Made by a program: the position numbers and the translations under genes. From Microplitis mediator (lineage: Eukaryota; Arthropoda; Insecta; Hymenoptera; Braconidae), in NCBI RefSeq assembly GCF_029852145.1, contig NC_079969.1, positions 18,905,798-18,969,797 on the forward strand: 64,000 bases of DNA, written 5' to 3'. The notes under the pieces were generated by a model. It did no database searches and was not told the DNA's origin. It worked only from the letters and a program-made list of their open reading frames with translations. Below, one piece after another: positions 1 through 10,980 of this stretch (positions are counted from its first letter, which is position 1; each line of letters opens with the position of its first letter).

Positions 1-262
1 ACTCTCATGCAGTCGCGATGGCCTCACTTATACCCGAGACCACATAGCACATTTTCTTTCCATCGACTGTGAAATAACGACTCCCGTTGCAAAATTACTC
101 AGAGACTTAAAATTTATCAATCCGGAAAATCTCAAAGCTGCTAAACCAGACGAAGGCGATGTACTAGTTACCAAAATTGGGAAGAACTACATATTTTCCA
201 TTTTCGTAGGAAAGTTCACCAGTGAAAAAATTGAAAACGAAAGACTTTCCCTTGCCTTTTAG
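1..262 (+). pseudogene. Element A: pol fragment, RNase H-integrase spacer
   Basis: An open frame from the window edge ends at an in-frame TAG at 260-262. The same frame continues without a shift into the integrase at 308. The encoded residues (for example HFLSIDCEITT) match the equivalent spacer of element B near 43.0 kb (HFISADCEFTT), so this is the Ty3/gypsy pol region between RNase H and integrase. Upstream RT and RNase H lie outside the window. The stop makes this copy defective unless read through. Confidence 0.7.
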
Positions 263-307
263 AGCATCCGCCTTGCTTTAGCCAAATACGATATCCATTC
301 GCTACGA

Positions 308-1465
308 ATGGCTGAAAATGGTGATCGGTACGGTGACATAAACATCCGCCCTTTATTATTAAAAGAACTTGGCGATTGTCCAGTTCATGTTACCCTCTGT
401 GAGGGCGAAATTTTAGTACCTCCAGAAAGTTCTAGACTGGACATAATTAAAAAAAAACATGAAAGCCTAGTCGGAGGTCACAAAGGCGTTCTCAAAACTT
501 ATTGGCGCATCCGCGAAAAATTTTACTGGCCTGGAATGAAAGAACAAATCTATCAGTTCATAAAACGATGTGCTGTTTGTCAAAAAGAGAAACTATCACA
601 TATCAAAACGCGTCAGCCTATGGTTATCACCGACACGCCATTTGACCCCTTTGATAAAATCTCGATCGACACCGTGGGTCCATTACCCGTGACACCGAGC
701 GATAACATACACATCTTAACGATACAAGACAATTTCACAAAACATTGCGCAGCAGTAGCCCTACCCGATATACGGGCACAGACTATCGCAGAAGCCTTAG
801 TACACAACTATATATCTCTCTATGGGTGCCCCCGAGTCATATTATCAGACCGTGGTACCTCGTTTACGAGCAAACTGCTGTCAAAATTGGCAAGTATTAT
901 GAAAATTCGTAGAGTAACAACTTCAGGTTACTATCCTCAGTCTAATGGTTCTTTAGAAAGAAACCATCAGTCTCTAGTCGAATACTTCCGAGTTTTCATT
1001 GACTCATTCCATGACTGGGATGTTTACTTGCCAATGGCAATGTTCAATTACAACACCTCAGTCCATGTAGGTACAATATTCACACCTTACGAGCTACTCT
1101 TCGGTAAGAGAGCTCGTGCCCCAACAGAATTCCCCGATTATGGAAAGATCGATCCTTACCCAGAATATTTCGTAGACTTAATTAACAGATTAAGTACCTC
1201 ACGAGATATTGCCCGTAACAACTTGGTTAAAGTCAAGGTCGACTCGAAGGAAAGTTACGATAAGTCTTTACACCCCGTAAATTTCGAAGTTGGCGATTTT
1301 GTCTACTCGCTTAAAGAAGCGAGAAAGAACAAACTAGACAACTATTACGCGGGTCCCTTCGAAATCATTGAGATCACCGATAAGGGTAACCTTGTTATTG
1401 AGCTTCATAACGGGAAACAAATAATAAAACACCCAAGTAAATTAAAACCAGCATTAAAATTATAG
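308..1465 (+). CDS. Element A: integrase of an errantivirus-like Ty3/gypsy retrotransposon
   Basis: The 385-residue frame is the C-terminal part of pol. It carries the HHCC zinc module (H near residue 58, CAVCQKEK near 88-95) preceded by the FYWPGM motif. The DDE catalytic core follows: D in SIDTVGP, D in LSDRGTSF, E in SLERNH. A GPF/GPY-like C-terminal segment (YYAGPFEIIEI) comes last. The enzyme would insert reverse-transcribed DNA into nuclear chromosomes. All three acidic residues are present, so the domain looks intact, but the frame is cut from upstream pol by the TAG at 260. The ATG at 308 is simply the first after that stop, not a natural start. Env follows after 45 bases. Confidence 0.93.
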   Translation: MAENGDRYGDINIRPLLLKELGDCPVHVTLCEGEILVPPESSRLDIIKKKHESLVGGHKGVLKTYWRIREKFYWPGMKEQIYQFIKRCAVCQKEKLSHIKTRQPMVITDTPFDPFDKISIDTVGPLPVTPSDNIHILTIQDNFTKHCAAVALPDIRAQTIAEALVHNYISLYGCPRVILSDRGTSFTSKLLSKLASIMKIRRVTTSGYYPQSNGSLERNHQSLVEYFRVFIDSFHDWDVYLPMAMFNYNTSVHVGTIFTPYELLFGKRARAPTEFPDYGKIDPYPEYFVDLINRLSTSRDIARNNLVKVKVDSKESYDKSLHPVNFEVGDFVYSLKEARKNKLDNYYAGPFEIIEITDKGNLVIELHNGKQIIKHPSKLKPALKL

Positions 1466-1510
1466 AATTAATTTTGTCAAAAGTTTCTGTTTCAGATAAC
1501 TGAAAAAGCC

Positions 1511-2701
1511 ATGCGGATCCTTAAATGCTTGCTACTTCAGTGGCTTATTGAAGGTGCAATAGCAGAGTTCCTGACCATATCACCGAACAAATTCAATCCA
1601 GGATTAACATTCGATAAATTCAAAAAAATACATCTGATGGAACGTGAATGAAAAGTAATTTCGGCAATCGACGTGGGCGCCCTGGTCAACCTAGCCTCAC
1701 ACCGAATGGAAGATTACAAAAAAACCAGGGTCACTTGTATGAGATATTTGTCCAGTCAAGAATGCCTGGCATACATGAAATACGAGACCTTGTCTCAACT
1801 AAGCCAAGATAAAATAGATATTGTCAACAGGTTGAAACAAAACCTCGAAAGTACAGAAATTTCACAAGTAGACCAGCGAATGACCAGGGCTCCGTGGTTT
1901 GGGTTCATCGGCAAGGCAGCAAGAGAAGTTTTTGGTCTCATGAACATGGACGATCAAGAACATATCTCAAAGGAAATAGATAGATTGTTTAAAGATCACG
2001 CAGAAATAACACACTTAATAGGCGAGAACACGCATATAATCAAAGCTGAGATAAACAGAATCCTGTCACACGAGCAGAAAACGGATCTTACAGTAAAACT
2101 GTTAAACAATAAAGTAAACGAGTTTGCCAATGCCAATCATCAACTAGAGAGAAAAATGGAATTCCGCCAACATTTAATGAAACTTTCAGAAACAAGAGAG
2201 AATCGGCTGGTCGCTCAAATTCGTTACCTGAAGGAAGCTGAAGAAGCGATTCATGACTCAAGAAGAGGAACTATCCTAGGGGGAGTACTATCCCCTGAGC
2301 AACTTACTAAAGCACTAAAGGAGGTCTTACAACGATTTCCGGAGCTAAACCCACCACAACCTCTGGACCATATAAATCTTCAAGCACTCAGTGCAGTAGC
2401 CAAGGTAGAAGCCGCAAGATCAAAAGATGTTTTTCTGACTATAATCACCATCCCTCTGCTAAACAAGAACACCTTCGAATCGTACAAAATGATTCCTACA
2501 AGAACGCCTCAAAATATCAGCGGTATTATAAGAAGCGTACTGGTTCGACCAAAAACAAAATTTTTGGCAATCGACTCAGTGACAGGTCATTACTTCCTTG
2601 CTGAAGAAGATTTCATAAAATCCTGCAAGGGAATAGCAAACGAATTGACATGCCGAGCCGACCTGGCCATCCACAAAATTAGCGATACTTTGGACTGTTA
2701 A
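1511..2701 (+). pseudogene. Element A: env, F-type (gypsy/baculovirus F-like), N-terminal two thirds
   Basis: One reading frame runs from an ATG at 1511 through 3619 and is interrupted by TGA at 1649-1651 and TAA at 2699-2701. The N terminus is hydrophobic (signal-like). After the first stop, a basic-aromatic segment followed by GFIGKAAREVFG and an acidic MDDQE stretch resembles the cleavage/fusion-peptide region of the Baculo_F / errantivirus env family. Helical heptad-like sequence follows. In that family the product is a membrane-fusion glycoprotein of the retroelement particle. Family assignment is by pattern from memory. Two in-frame stops and no frameshift mean a broken but not scrambled copy. 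Confidence 0.75.
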
Positions 2702-2734
2702 CCACGCTTATTCACGAAACCTTCGTTAAACGTC

Positions 2735-3619
2735 ATGGAATCATGCGACGTAAGAATATTCCCGACCTGCGAAACTCAGTTCGTCAAAATGCACCAGGCT
2801 AACACCTGGCTATACTCAATCTGCGAACAAGAGAAAATGATTTTGAAATGCGGACAAAACATCCGGCTAGAATACGCACTGAACAGCTCTGGGTTGCTAT
2901 CCCTAAGCCCAGGTTGCTCACTGGAAAACGAATTCTTGTACATCAAAGGAGTAGAAGAAGAAATTACAACAAGTATCAACGCCAGCTTCCCAGAAATAAA
3001 TTGGCAAAACCACAACGACGAATCCACAAGTGAAGGCAACGCAGTAAGCATCTCCAAGGTGATTGAAAAATTACAGATAGACGAATCGAGTTTACAATCA
3101 CCATGGGGAGATAGCTTAAAGGGTAACATCCACCGTATAAAAGAAATAGGGTTGCATAAACAAGAAGAATCTGCACACAGAGTAGTCACAGCCACAAACA
3201 CAGGATTAATAATCCTACTTACGCTACTATGTACAGGCGTAATAGTCCATACCTGCAGACAATATTGCCTGTATAATTCCAAACCCTGGCAAAAATCATG
3301 GAAAGTCTTTGATATAAGCAAAACCTACAAGAAAATCCAAAATGAGATAAAGAATCTTGAAGAAGATAATATTGGGTTTGAACTTACCTCCACGATCGTC
3401 GAACCTCCACCAGAGTTCAAAGATGGTTCACAAGAGAGCGGCGCTTCGTTCTCGACCAGCTACGAAGTGAGCGTTGGGACTCAGACGAACGCACCGCTCA
3501 TGCAAGACTCTCCTTTTCCAATAGCACGAACAAACGGACAGAGCCGGGAAAATCAGCAACCAAAACGGGTGACGTTCTCGACCGATTATAAGCTCGGGAA
3601 ACAGACGTCCACACAATGA
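2735..3619 (+). pseudogene. Element A: env, C-terminal part with transmembrane segment
   Basis: This continues the env frame beyond the TAA at 2699-2701. It contains several cysteines in the first 80 residues (the extracellular stalk in this family). A single hydrophobic segment near residues 152-170 (TGLIILLTLLCTGVIVH) is followed by a cytoplasmic tail of about 120 residues rich in S, T, E and P. The layout matches the membrane-proximal end of F-type env proteins. The ATG at 2735 is internal to the original gene. Antisense and shifted open frames over this stretch are shadows. Confidence 0.75.
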
Positions 3620-4251
3620 AACACACTGCCACGTACACCACAAAAGAGAGGCATCTGCTTGGAGTCGGGGATTCATACCGAACTCATATGAGCTAAAGAC
3701 TCAACAAATCAAAGTGTAAAACCTGTAAGTTTAAGTTCTAATAGTTAAGTGCAATCTTTAGAGATTTAAGTGAAAGAAAAGAACCTTAGTGTTAAGAACA
3801 ATTTAACATCTGGTGAACTGAGTACAGCAAGCCCATAGGGAAATATTGAATGAACATTCATCGTTGGGAAAAACCTGCATATTAGATTATTTCTAATATT
3901 AAGAACCGCATCCCTTCTTCCTGAACCAATTCATCTTTCGACCAGGGACCAACAGAAGCCGTACCTAGGAGTTTGCAGTCCGAAGGCTACAAAGACCAAC
4001 TTACAAGTAAGCAGCAAACAACGAAAGGTAGGTGAAGTTACCAAATTCTTCAATACATTACATCCAAATTCTGCATCGAATACACAGAGAGGCCCCCACG
4101 GGGTTTATTGTTCGAGTTCTCACAATATAAATAAAACCTAGAGCTAATCCTCTAGGAAAATCACCCTGTTTGCCCGGTGCCTTCCACTTGAGGCCCACGC
4201 GACCATTTCCAATAATTAATTATTATTAATTAATTAAATCCGGACATAACA
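3620..4251 (+). mobile_element. Element A: probable 3' untranslated region and 3' LTR
   Basis: No coding potential follows env. The block has a polyadenylation-type AATAAA (about 4129-4140), a G/C-rich stretch near 4090 and 4180, and ends GGACATAACA at 4242-4251. That terminus is nearly identical to the ends of two LTR-like units at 23859 and 36972, so 4251 is the likely right end of the element. I could not fix the left edge of the LTR, because its partner copy lies outside the window and no clear polypurine tract decides it. Confidence 0.45.
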
Positions 4252-5651
4252 GAGCCTAAAAGTGGGAGTAACAGTAATATTTATGATCCTTGCTATATCT
4301 ATTTTATATTTCACATTTGACCTTCGGTCGAGACGAAATGTTCTTTTAAGTACAAAAGTATAAAATTTAACAATGGACAGTTTAAAGAAGGTTAAAAGTC
4401 ACAGGATTTATTTTTGGTAGATGACCATAAAAGGCAGAAATCAAACTCTTCAATTTTTATTTTTCAAATTTTGTGTAATGTTCTAAATATTTTATTCTTA
4501 TATTGTTAAATAGAGAAAAGAATGTTACTAAATAATAACTCTAAACGTAATATCGTTTTAATTACCCATTACAAAAAAAAAAAAAAAAAATGATTACCCA
4601 TCAAAATAAATAGGATAAACTACGACCTGGTCACGTTTAATTCAGATTCTAAAATTTTTCATCATTTTCGATAGTTTATTTAGAAATTATAACTTGAAAA
4701 ATGTAGTTTTTAAATAATGCGACTTTCGAAAATTTTACTGTTGTATTAGAGGGAAAAGGGGAAAAAGTAGGCGCAATGAGTCTCTCAAGATAATTACGAA
4801 TTTTATTGCACAATCAATTTTAGTTGGCCTGTTTGCGCTTCGCTTTGTTAATTTGAAAACTTGAATCGTTCGAGATTTATGATACAAAAATTCATAGTAA
4901 AATAAATTTACAGTGATATTTTATGATATTGTTGACAAATTTTAGTCATTCATTTCAAAATACCATAATTTATTATAGTAATAAAAAATGCCATATTCAT
5001 GACGACAATGAGACTCCGCTAAAAGTCTTGCACAAATGAATTTATCGAACTTATTTGTGGGTTTGAGTATATTTCTCGAATTTTGATTAAACACCGAGAG
5101 AAAAACATTATAAATTCTCGAAAACTCCCTTCTTGAAAGAAACTATTTAAAACTATTAGAATAAAAAATTTTTGTAAATTTTTTAATGCTTTTGAATACT
5201 TTTTAATCGCTTTTCTTGTGGGCATTTAACATTACAAATCGTTTCGAATCGTATTTGATCAGGGCTTGCTTACCTATAATCTATAATACTAAAAAAAAAA
5301 AATTTTTACTGCACTGAAGTATAAAATATCTTATTTCAATAACTATTGCTTCAATCCAATTATAAATTTTCACGGGCAATGCATTTTTATTAACAAATAA
5401 GAAAATTTTTCCTTGTCTCTATCCAAAAAAATAAATACATGTACTTCAATTAAGAATATTATTTTTAGATTCGAACATATTTTTCTTTCAGTGAAGTATA
5501 TAGTACGGATGGTTTAATTTTTATAGTAATTAATATTTTGTACGCAATGTCTTGAAAACTTTTAGCGTATTCAAATAAGTTTGTAACTATTTTCAATAAC
5601 CGTAAAAATGATTATATTTTTAAGAATTTATTAGAAAATAACAACTCTATA
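4252..5651. other. AT-rich intergenic DNA, nothing recognised
   Basis: Homopolymer runs and short AT repeats only. Open frames here are short and lack recognisable protein features. I see no RNA gene. Confidence 0.6.
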
Positions 5652-6994
5652 AGGGTGCTTTGTTTGAGATGACATTTTTTTTTCTCCAAGTCCCATGTCA
5701 AAATATCGTTGTACACAATGAAAAAAAAATCTCACCAAAGATGAGCTCTTAATTTTAATTCTAAGTACTCGCTAAATGAATTTAAAATTTTCCCATTTGA
5801 TTAACACGTAAATTTTAATTTTATTTTTTCAATTATCTATAGCTTTACGGCATTTTGAGATATTTGATCGACCATAGGTGGAAATCACAGAGAAATCGTT
5901 CTTCTTTGAAAGTGTTTGTAGCTAATTTATGTTCTGTAACCGACCTCACCGGTAAAAAAATCTTAAAGCCAATTTTTTCTTAAATTTCATGGTTTCTTTT
6001 ATTTTACTCACAAACCATTAACTTTACGACAAAATTGTACGGGACTTTTTTTATAGGAAATTTGATTTCCTACAAAAGAGTTTATTTAAACCATTACCGT
6101 AGAACTAGTAGTTTTTGAGATAAATCTAATTAAATATCTCAAAATTTGAAAAATCGCTGTTTTATCCAAGATTTTAGTACTTTTTGGTAAAATCATTGCT
6201 AAAAACACAAATAATGTATAAGAGCAAAATGTAAAAATACATCTTACACATTCATATGTAAATATAAAAAGTTTGAAAAAATTATCGTTGTACTGAGAGA
6301 GAATGTAATTGAAAAAGCTTCCGATGGTAAAACAGAGGCGATTGGATTAAGTGAAGAAAAGACGGAGGAAATGTAGAAGGAGACAGTTTTGTTTTACATG
6401 ACATATTTTGATGATATATTAACCAGGATATGTTATATATTTCTTTGCCCATAATTTTATCTAAAAGTACTAAAATCTTAGATAAAACATCGATTTTTTA
6501 AATTTTGAGATGTTTAATTGGATTTATCTCGAAAACTACTAGCTCTACGGTAATTGCTTAGATGACTTCTTTTGTAGGAAATCAAATTTCCCTACAAAAA
6601 AAGTTCTGTACAATTTTGTCGTCAAGTTAATGGTTTGTGAGTAAAATAAAGGAAACCATGAAATTTGAGAAAAAATTGGCTTTAAGATTTTTTATCGGTG
6701 AGGTCAGTTACAGAACATTAATTAGCTACAAGCACTTTTAAAGAGGAACGATTTCTCTGTGATTTCCACCTATGGTCGATCAAATATCTTGAAATGCCGT
6801 AAAGCTATAGATAATTGAAAAAATAAAATTGAAATTTACGTGTTAATCAAATGGGAAAATTTCGAATTCATTTAGCGAGTACTTAAAATTAAAATTAAGA
6901 GCTCATCTTTATTGAGAATTTTTTTTTCAATGTGCACAATGATATTTTGACATGGGACTTGAAAAAAAAAATAGTCATCTCAACTGAGCACCCT
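5652..6994. mobile_element. Fold-back (long inverted repeat) element, family 1
   Basis: The left arm begins AGGGTGCTTTGTTTGAGATGAC and the right arm ends with its inverted counterpart ATAGTCATCTCA...GAGCACCCT. The arms stay complementary for several hundred bases (for example the CACCGGTAAAAAAATC block near 5950 and its inverse near 6690), leaving a short unpaired centre near 6290-6400. It has no coding capacity, so it would be a non-autonomous DNA transposon or MITE. The same terminal sequence occurs in the 26.2 kb element, where a TA target duplication is clear; here the duplication is uncertain. Confidence 0.75.
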
Positions 6995-7110
6995 AAACAA
7001 TATGTATAATTATATTTATAAATAATTTTTTAAAAGCAGTAACCATAAAGTTGTAAAATTAAGACTTGTTTTGTTTTAATTAAGTAAATTAATGAATAAT
7101 ATATAATGCG

Positions 7111-7112
<2 letters not shown>

Positions 7113-7190
<78 letters not shown>
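7113..7190. repeat. (AT)n microsatellite, first segment
   Basis: About 75 bases of nearly pure AT dinucleotide repeat. It ends exactly where the TGTAACG terminus of the next unit begins, and resumes after it. Confidence 0.95.
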
Positions 7191-7193
<3 letters not shown>

Positions 7194-7448
7194 AACGAAT
7201 GTGAAACTGATCTTTAAAATATTTAAATAGCTAAAAAACAAATGCCTTCTTCTCTTGTTTTTATAGATGCGCAACAAAAGTCAGTCAGTCTTATTTTGAC
7301 AGTTTAACAGCAAACATTGTATCTCAATGAACTATATCTTTGATTGCCTTTCTTTTACTGCTGTTAATTGTGGTGTTGTTATTTCTAATATAAGTGTGTT
7401 ATTATTGTAGTGTATAAGTGATATTAATTTAAGATACCAATCACTACA
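7191..7448. mobile_element. Probable solo LTR (258 bp) inside (AT)n
   Basis: The unit starts TGTAACGAATG and ends AATCACTACA (TG...CA) and is flanked on both sides by ATATAT, so any 4-6 bp target duplication is hidden in the repeat. Interior is noncoding and contains CAGTCAGTCTTATTTT, initiator-like. The size fits a copia-type LTR. No internal region is attached. Confidence 0.5.
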
Positions 7449-7465
7449 ATATATATATATATACA

Positions 7466-7512
<47 letters not shown>
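7449..7512. repeat. (AT)n microsatellite, second segment
   Basis: AT repeat with one short interruption (acatgtac near 7463), lying between two TG...CA-bounded insertions. Confidence 0.95.
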
Positions 7513-7515
<3 letters not shown>

Positions 7516-9698
7516 AACGTAATATTTTCTTATACTTAATTAAGCCCAATAATTACTTAAAATTCTTACTCAATAAATTTACCCAATAACTCAAAACTCA
7601 AATAACTCAAAATCGGGTTACGTTACACTTCGCCCACCAATCACCCCTCTCATCTCCTCTAGATCCTGACGGGCGCCAGCCGACTTTTATTTCCCCGGTA
7701 TCGGCAACTGGTCTAAACGTACACGTAAATTAAAACCTAAAAACTATACCCTTTGGAGATGAGAGACATGACCGGTGGTAGCGGCATGTCCTGGTGCGCT
7801 CAGTATGCTAGGTTGTGGAGAGAGGGTCGCGGTTCTTTCAATGCGAAAGAAGCCGATTAATTAACTACTATAAAAGACATAAAATAGCGAAACAAAATTA
7901 AATAAAATACTATAAAGATGACGCGAGAGCCACGCGGAGGGCCCAAAAGACCCGTGGTCCAATACTCTCGGTCCATCACGCAAATAAATACCTGGGCAAG
8001 ACATCGGGAACCTCTCGACGACGACGAATCACAAATTTAATACACTACTAAAAGAAAAATAAACTAAAATAAAATATAAATAAATAATGCGATAATTCAC
8101 GATAACTAATTAATGCGACAGACGGCTCCAAGAGCACCATACACCGGGCTACAGGCTCCAAAACGACGAAAATCTAGGGTGGCGGTCGAGGTCCACCGTG
8201 GCGACTCTCCGACTCACTACCGCTCACTCTAAGACTCCAAACTCGACTACTGGGTCGACTCGTACACGAGCGACGCCAGGTCTCAACTTTCTTCCTCGAC
8301 GATACTCGCACAACTGTTTCACGATAATCTCCCACTCTAACTCGCTTACTCTACTCCATCTCTTTCAATCCTACATTCTCGCTTCTCCATCCATTCTTAC
8401 CTTCACAAACATACAAGCCGTGGACTTACGGGCCTTCCCGTAATGTCACTCCCCGTGATATCCGAAGTTAGTGAATTGTTGGCTTCCTCGAGCATCGCAA
8501 ACGAGGCCTGCCATCCCCCCAATAACCGTACACGTACCCCAGCTAACTTCGGGTACCACCACGAAGGGGCGGCGACATCTCAGTCGCACCTCCGTGATCA
8601 CCACGTCAACCCCGAGGGCTAAGCCTAGGCCTAGTCGTCATCACTGGTCGGGAGGCACGTTATCTTAGCCACTATCCGCGACACAGCTAGACATCCCCCG
8701 TTAAATCTACGCTCCATCACACAAACACTCTAAAACATACTCCGTACCATACACGTACTCTATAACACACTTAGCTGATCATACACATTCATACTCCATA
8801 TCCTCAACTCATTCTCTACTACACTCAACTCAACACACACAGTCACTAACACACAGGCTCACTAGGGTGGTCGTTAAAAATCAAATTTTCTCAGGCGCCC
8901 CATAAAAAGCTTCTTTTAAGTGAAAAAATACGGGCGGAATTTGGTTTTTTCCTTTTAAGTAAAAAGAACACGTGCCTCAGGACGATCGAAGTTCATTTCT
9001 CGATACAATCGCGGTTTTTTGTAAATATCTCATGAAATATGCAGATTAAAGGAAAAAGTCATAATAACAATTTTGTAGGAAATTAAATTTTTGACAAAAA
9101 AGGTCTTGTTCATTTTATTTATAAAATGTGTATTTATGAAGATATTTTAAAAAAACTTTTCTAGATCTTATCATTGGGCGTTTTAAGGATTACAAATTTC
9201 GAAAATAACGTTTTTTCTTAAATATAGACAATTTCGTAACTCGTAACATATCAATCATTAATGCTTGTTACAGTTTATATATACTTAGAAAAATGTTATT
9301 TTCGAAATTTGTAATCCTTAAAACGCTCAATTCATCAGATCTAAAAAAAGTTTTTTTAAAATATCTTCATAAATACACGTTTTATTAAAAAAATTAACAT
9401 GACCTTTTTTGTCAAAAATTTAATTTTCTACAAAATTGTTATTATGACTTTTTCCTTTATTCTGCATATTTCATGAGATATTTACGAAAAACCGCGATTA
9501 TATCGAAAAATGAACTTTGATCGTCCTGAGGCACGTGTTCTTTTTACTTAAACCGAAAAAACCAAATTCCCTCCGTATTTTTTCACTTAAGAGAAGCTTT
9601 TTATGGGGCGCCTGAGAAAATTTAATTTTTAACGACCACCCTAAGGCTCACACTTACTCCAACCTTCAACTCCATCCCTTCGGCAATGTAACGTCACA
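7513..9698. mobile_element. LTR-like unit TGTAACG...GTCACA in (AT)n, carrying a nested fold-back
   Basis: It begins TGTAACGTAAT and ends AATGTAACGTCACA, again directly flanked by (AT)n on both sides. Without the nested fold-back it is about 1.4 kb. Interior features are a TATAAAA at about 7868, an inverted repeat of its own start (TTACGTTACA at about 7618-7627) and a C-rich, A-rich low-complexity stretch (8690-8860). The short open frames at 8198-8668 have no recognisable features and I do not call them genes. Interpretation as a long solo LTR is inference from termini and setting. Confidence 0.4.
8865..9641. mobile_element. Fold-back element with TA target duplication, family 2
   Basis: The left end GGGTGGTCGTTAAAAATC and right end GATTT/AATTTTTAACGACCACCC are inverted copies flanked by TA (8863-8864 and 9642-9643). 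Arms pair for about 350 bases each, including the GGCGCC and CGTGCCTCAGGACGATC blocks and their inverses. It is noncoding and nested in the LTR-like unit. TA duplication plus a GGGTG-type terminus is typical of Tc1/mariner-like MITEs (family assignment inferred). Confidence 0.8.
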
Positions 9699-10384
<686 letters not shown>

Positions 10385-10445
10385 GGGGAACCTAGTCTTG
10401 GCCTAAGCTCGGGTAATCATTGAGTCGGCCGAGGCTAGGTTCCTC
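10385..10445 (+). other. Long hairpin of unknown role
   Basis: GGAACCTAGTCTTGGCC at 10387-10403 pairs with GGCCGAGGCTAGGTTCC at 10427-10443. As RNA all 17 pairs form, two of them G-U, and two further pairs extend the base. The loop is 23 nt. It could be an expressed hairpin RNA precursor or a transposon relic. The sequence shortly downstream (about 10525-10562) is shared with a repeat at 18.46 kb, which favours a repeat origin. Confidence 0.35.
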
Positions 10446-10751
10446 ATCGCTAAGCCATGGAGAGTCCCTTCGTTCAACTCTGGCAGCTTTTACATGGGAT
10501 TATCATGGTTATTCTGAAAACAGCGATAAGTTTTGGGGCTGGGCCGAAAGGTTAACCGATATACGGATTTTTTTTTCTCATGTAATATTGTTAAGTACAT
10601 AAAATCTTAATACTTGAATTTTTTTGTAATTATGTACAAAAAAAAAAACGAACGATTAAAAAATAAATGACTGAGTATGAAATTCAAAAATAATTTTGTA
10701 GTTGTTTTTATTGTTGAAAATATATATTTATGGAAACTGTAATGACAAAAA

Positions 10752-10752
10752 C

Positions 10753-10803
<51 letters not shown>
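10752..10803. repeat. (ATA)n / (TAA)n microsatellite, left segment
   Basis: Tandem ATA units abut the poly(T) that represents the poly(A) tail of the R1-clade element to the right. Open frames reading poly-Asn or poly-Tyr here are artefacts. Confidence 0.95.
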
Positions 10804-10980
10804 TTTTTTTTTTTTTTTTTTTTAAGAGAGAGGGGAAATGCATTATTGCACTTAAGGAGCCGAAAAAATTGCTCCCCGTGTGTCGGGCTATCCCTTAGGG
10901 AGACAATTTCTCCCCAGGGACTACCGACTAAAACCCCTCTCTCATCCTCCTAGGATGTCAACCGGGAACTGCTTTTCGCA

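Noticed and set aside
2776..3321. 181-codon minus-strand frame opposite env of element A
   Set aside because: Antisense to a recognised env frame with TM segment; composition shows no domain.
8198..8668. Two Thr/Ser/Pro-rich open frames of 81 and 65 codons
   Set aside because: They fall in low-complexity CTCACT-type sequence inside an LTR-like unit, with no motif or partner.
10607..10953. Open frames rich in poly-Tyr or poly-Asn/Phe on both strands
   Set aside because: They read through (ATA)n and the poly(A/T) tail of the R1-clade element.
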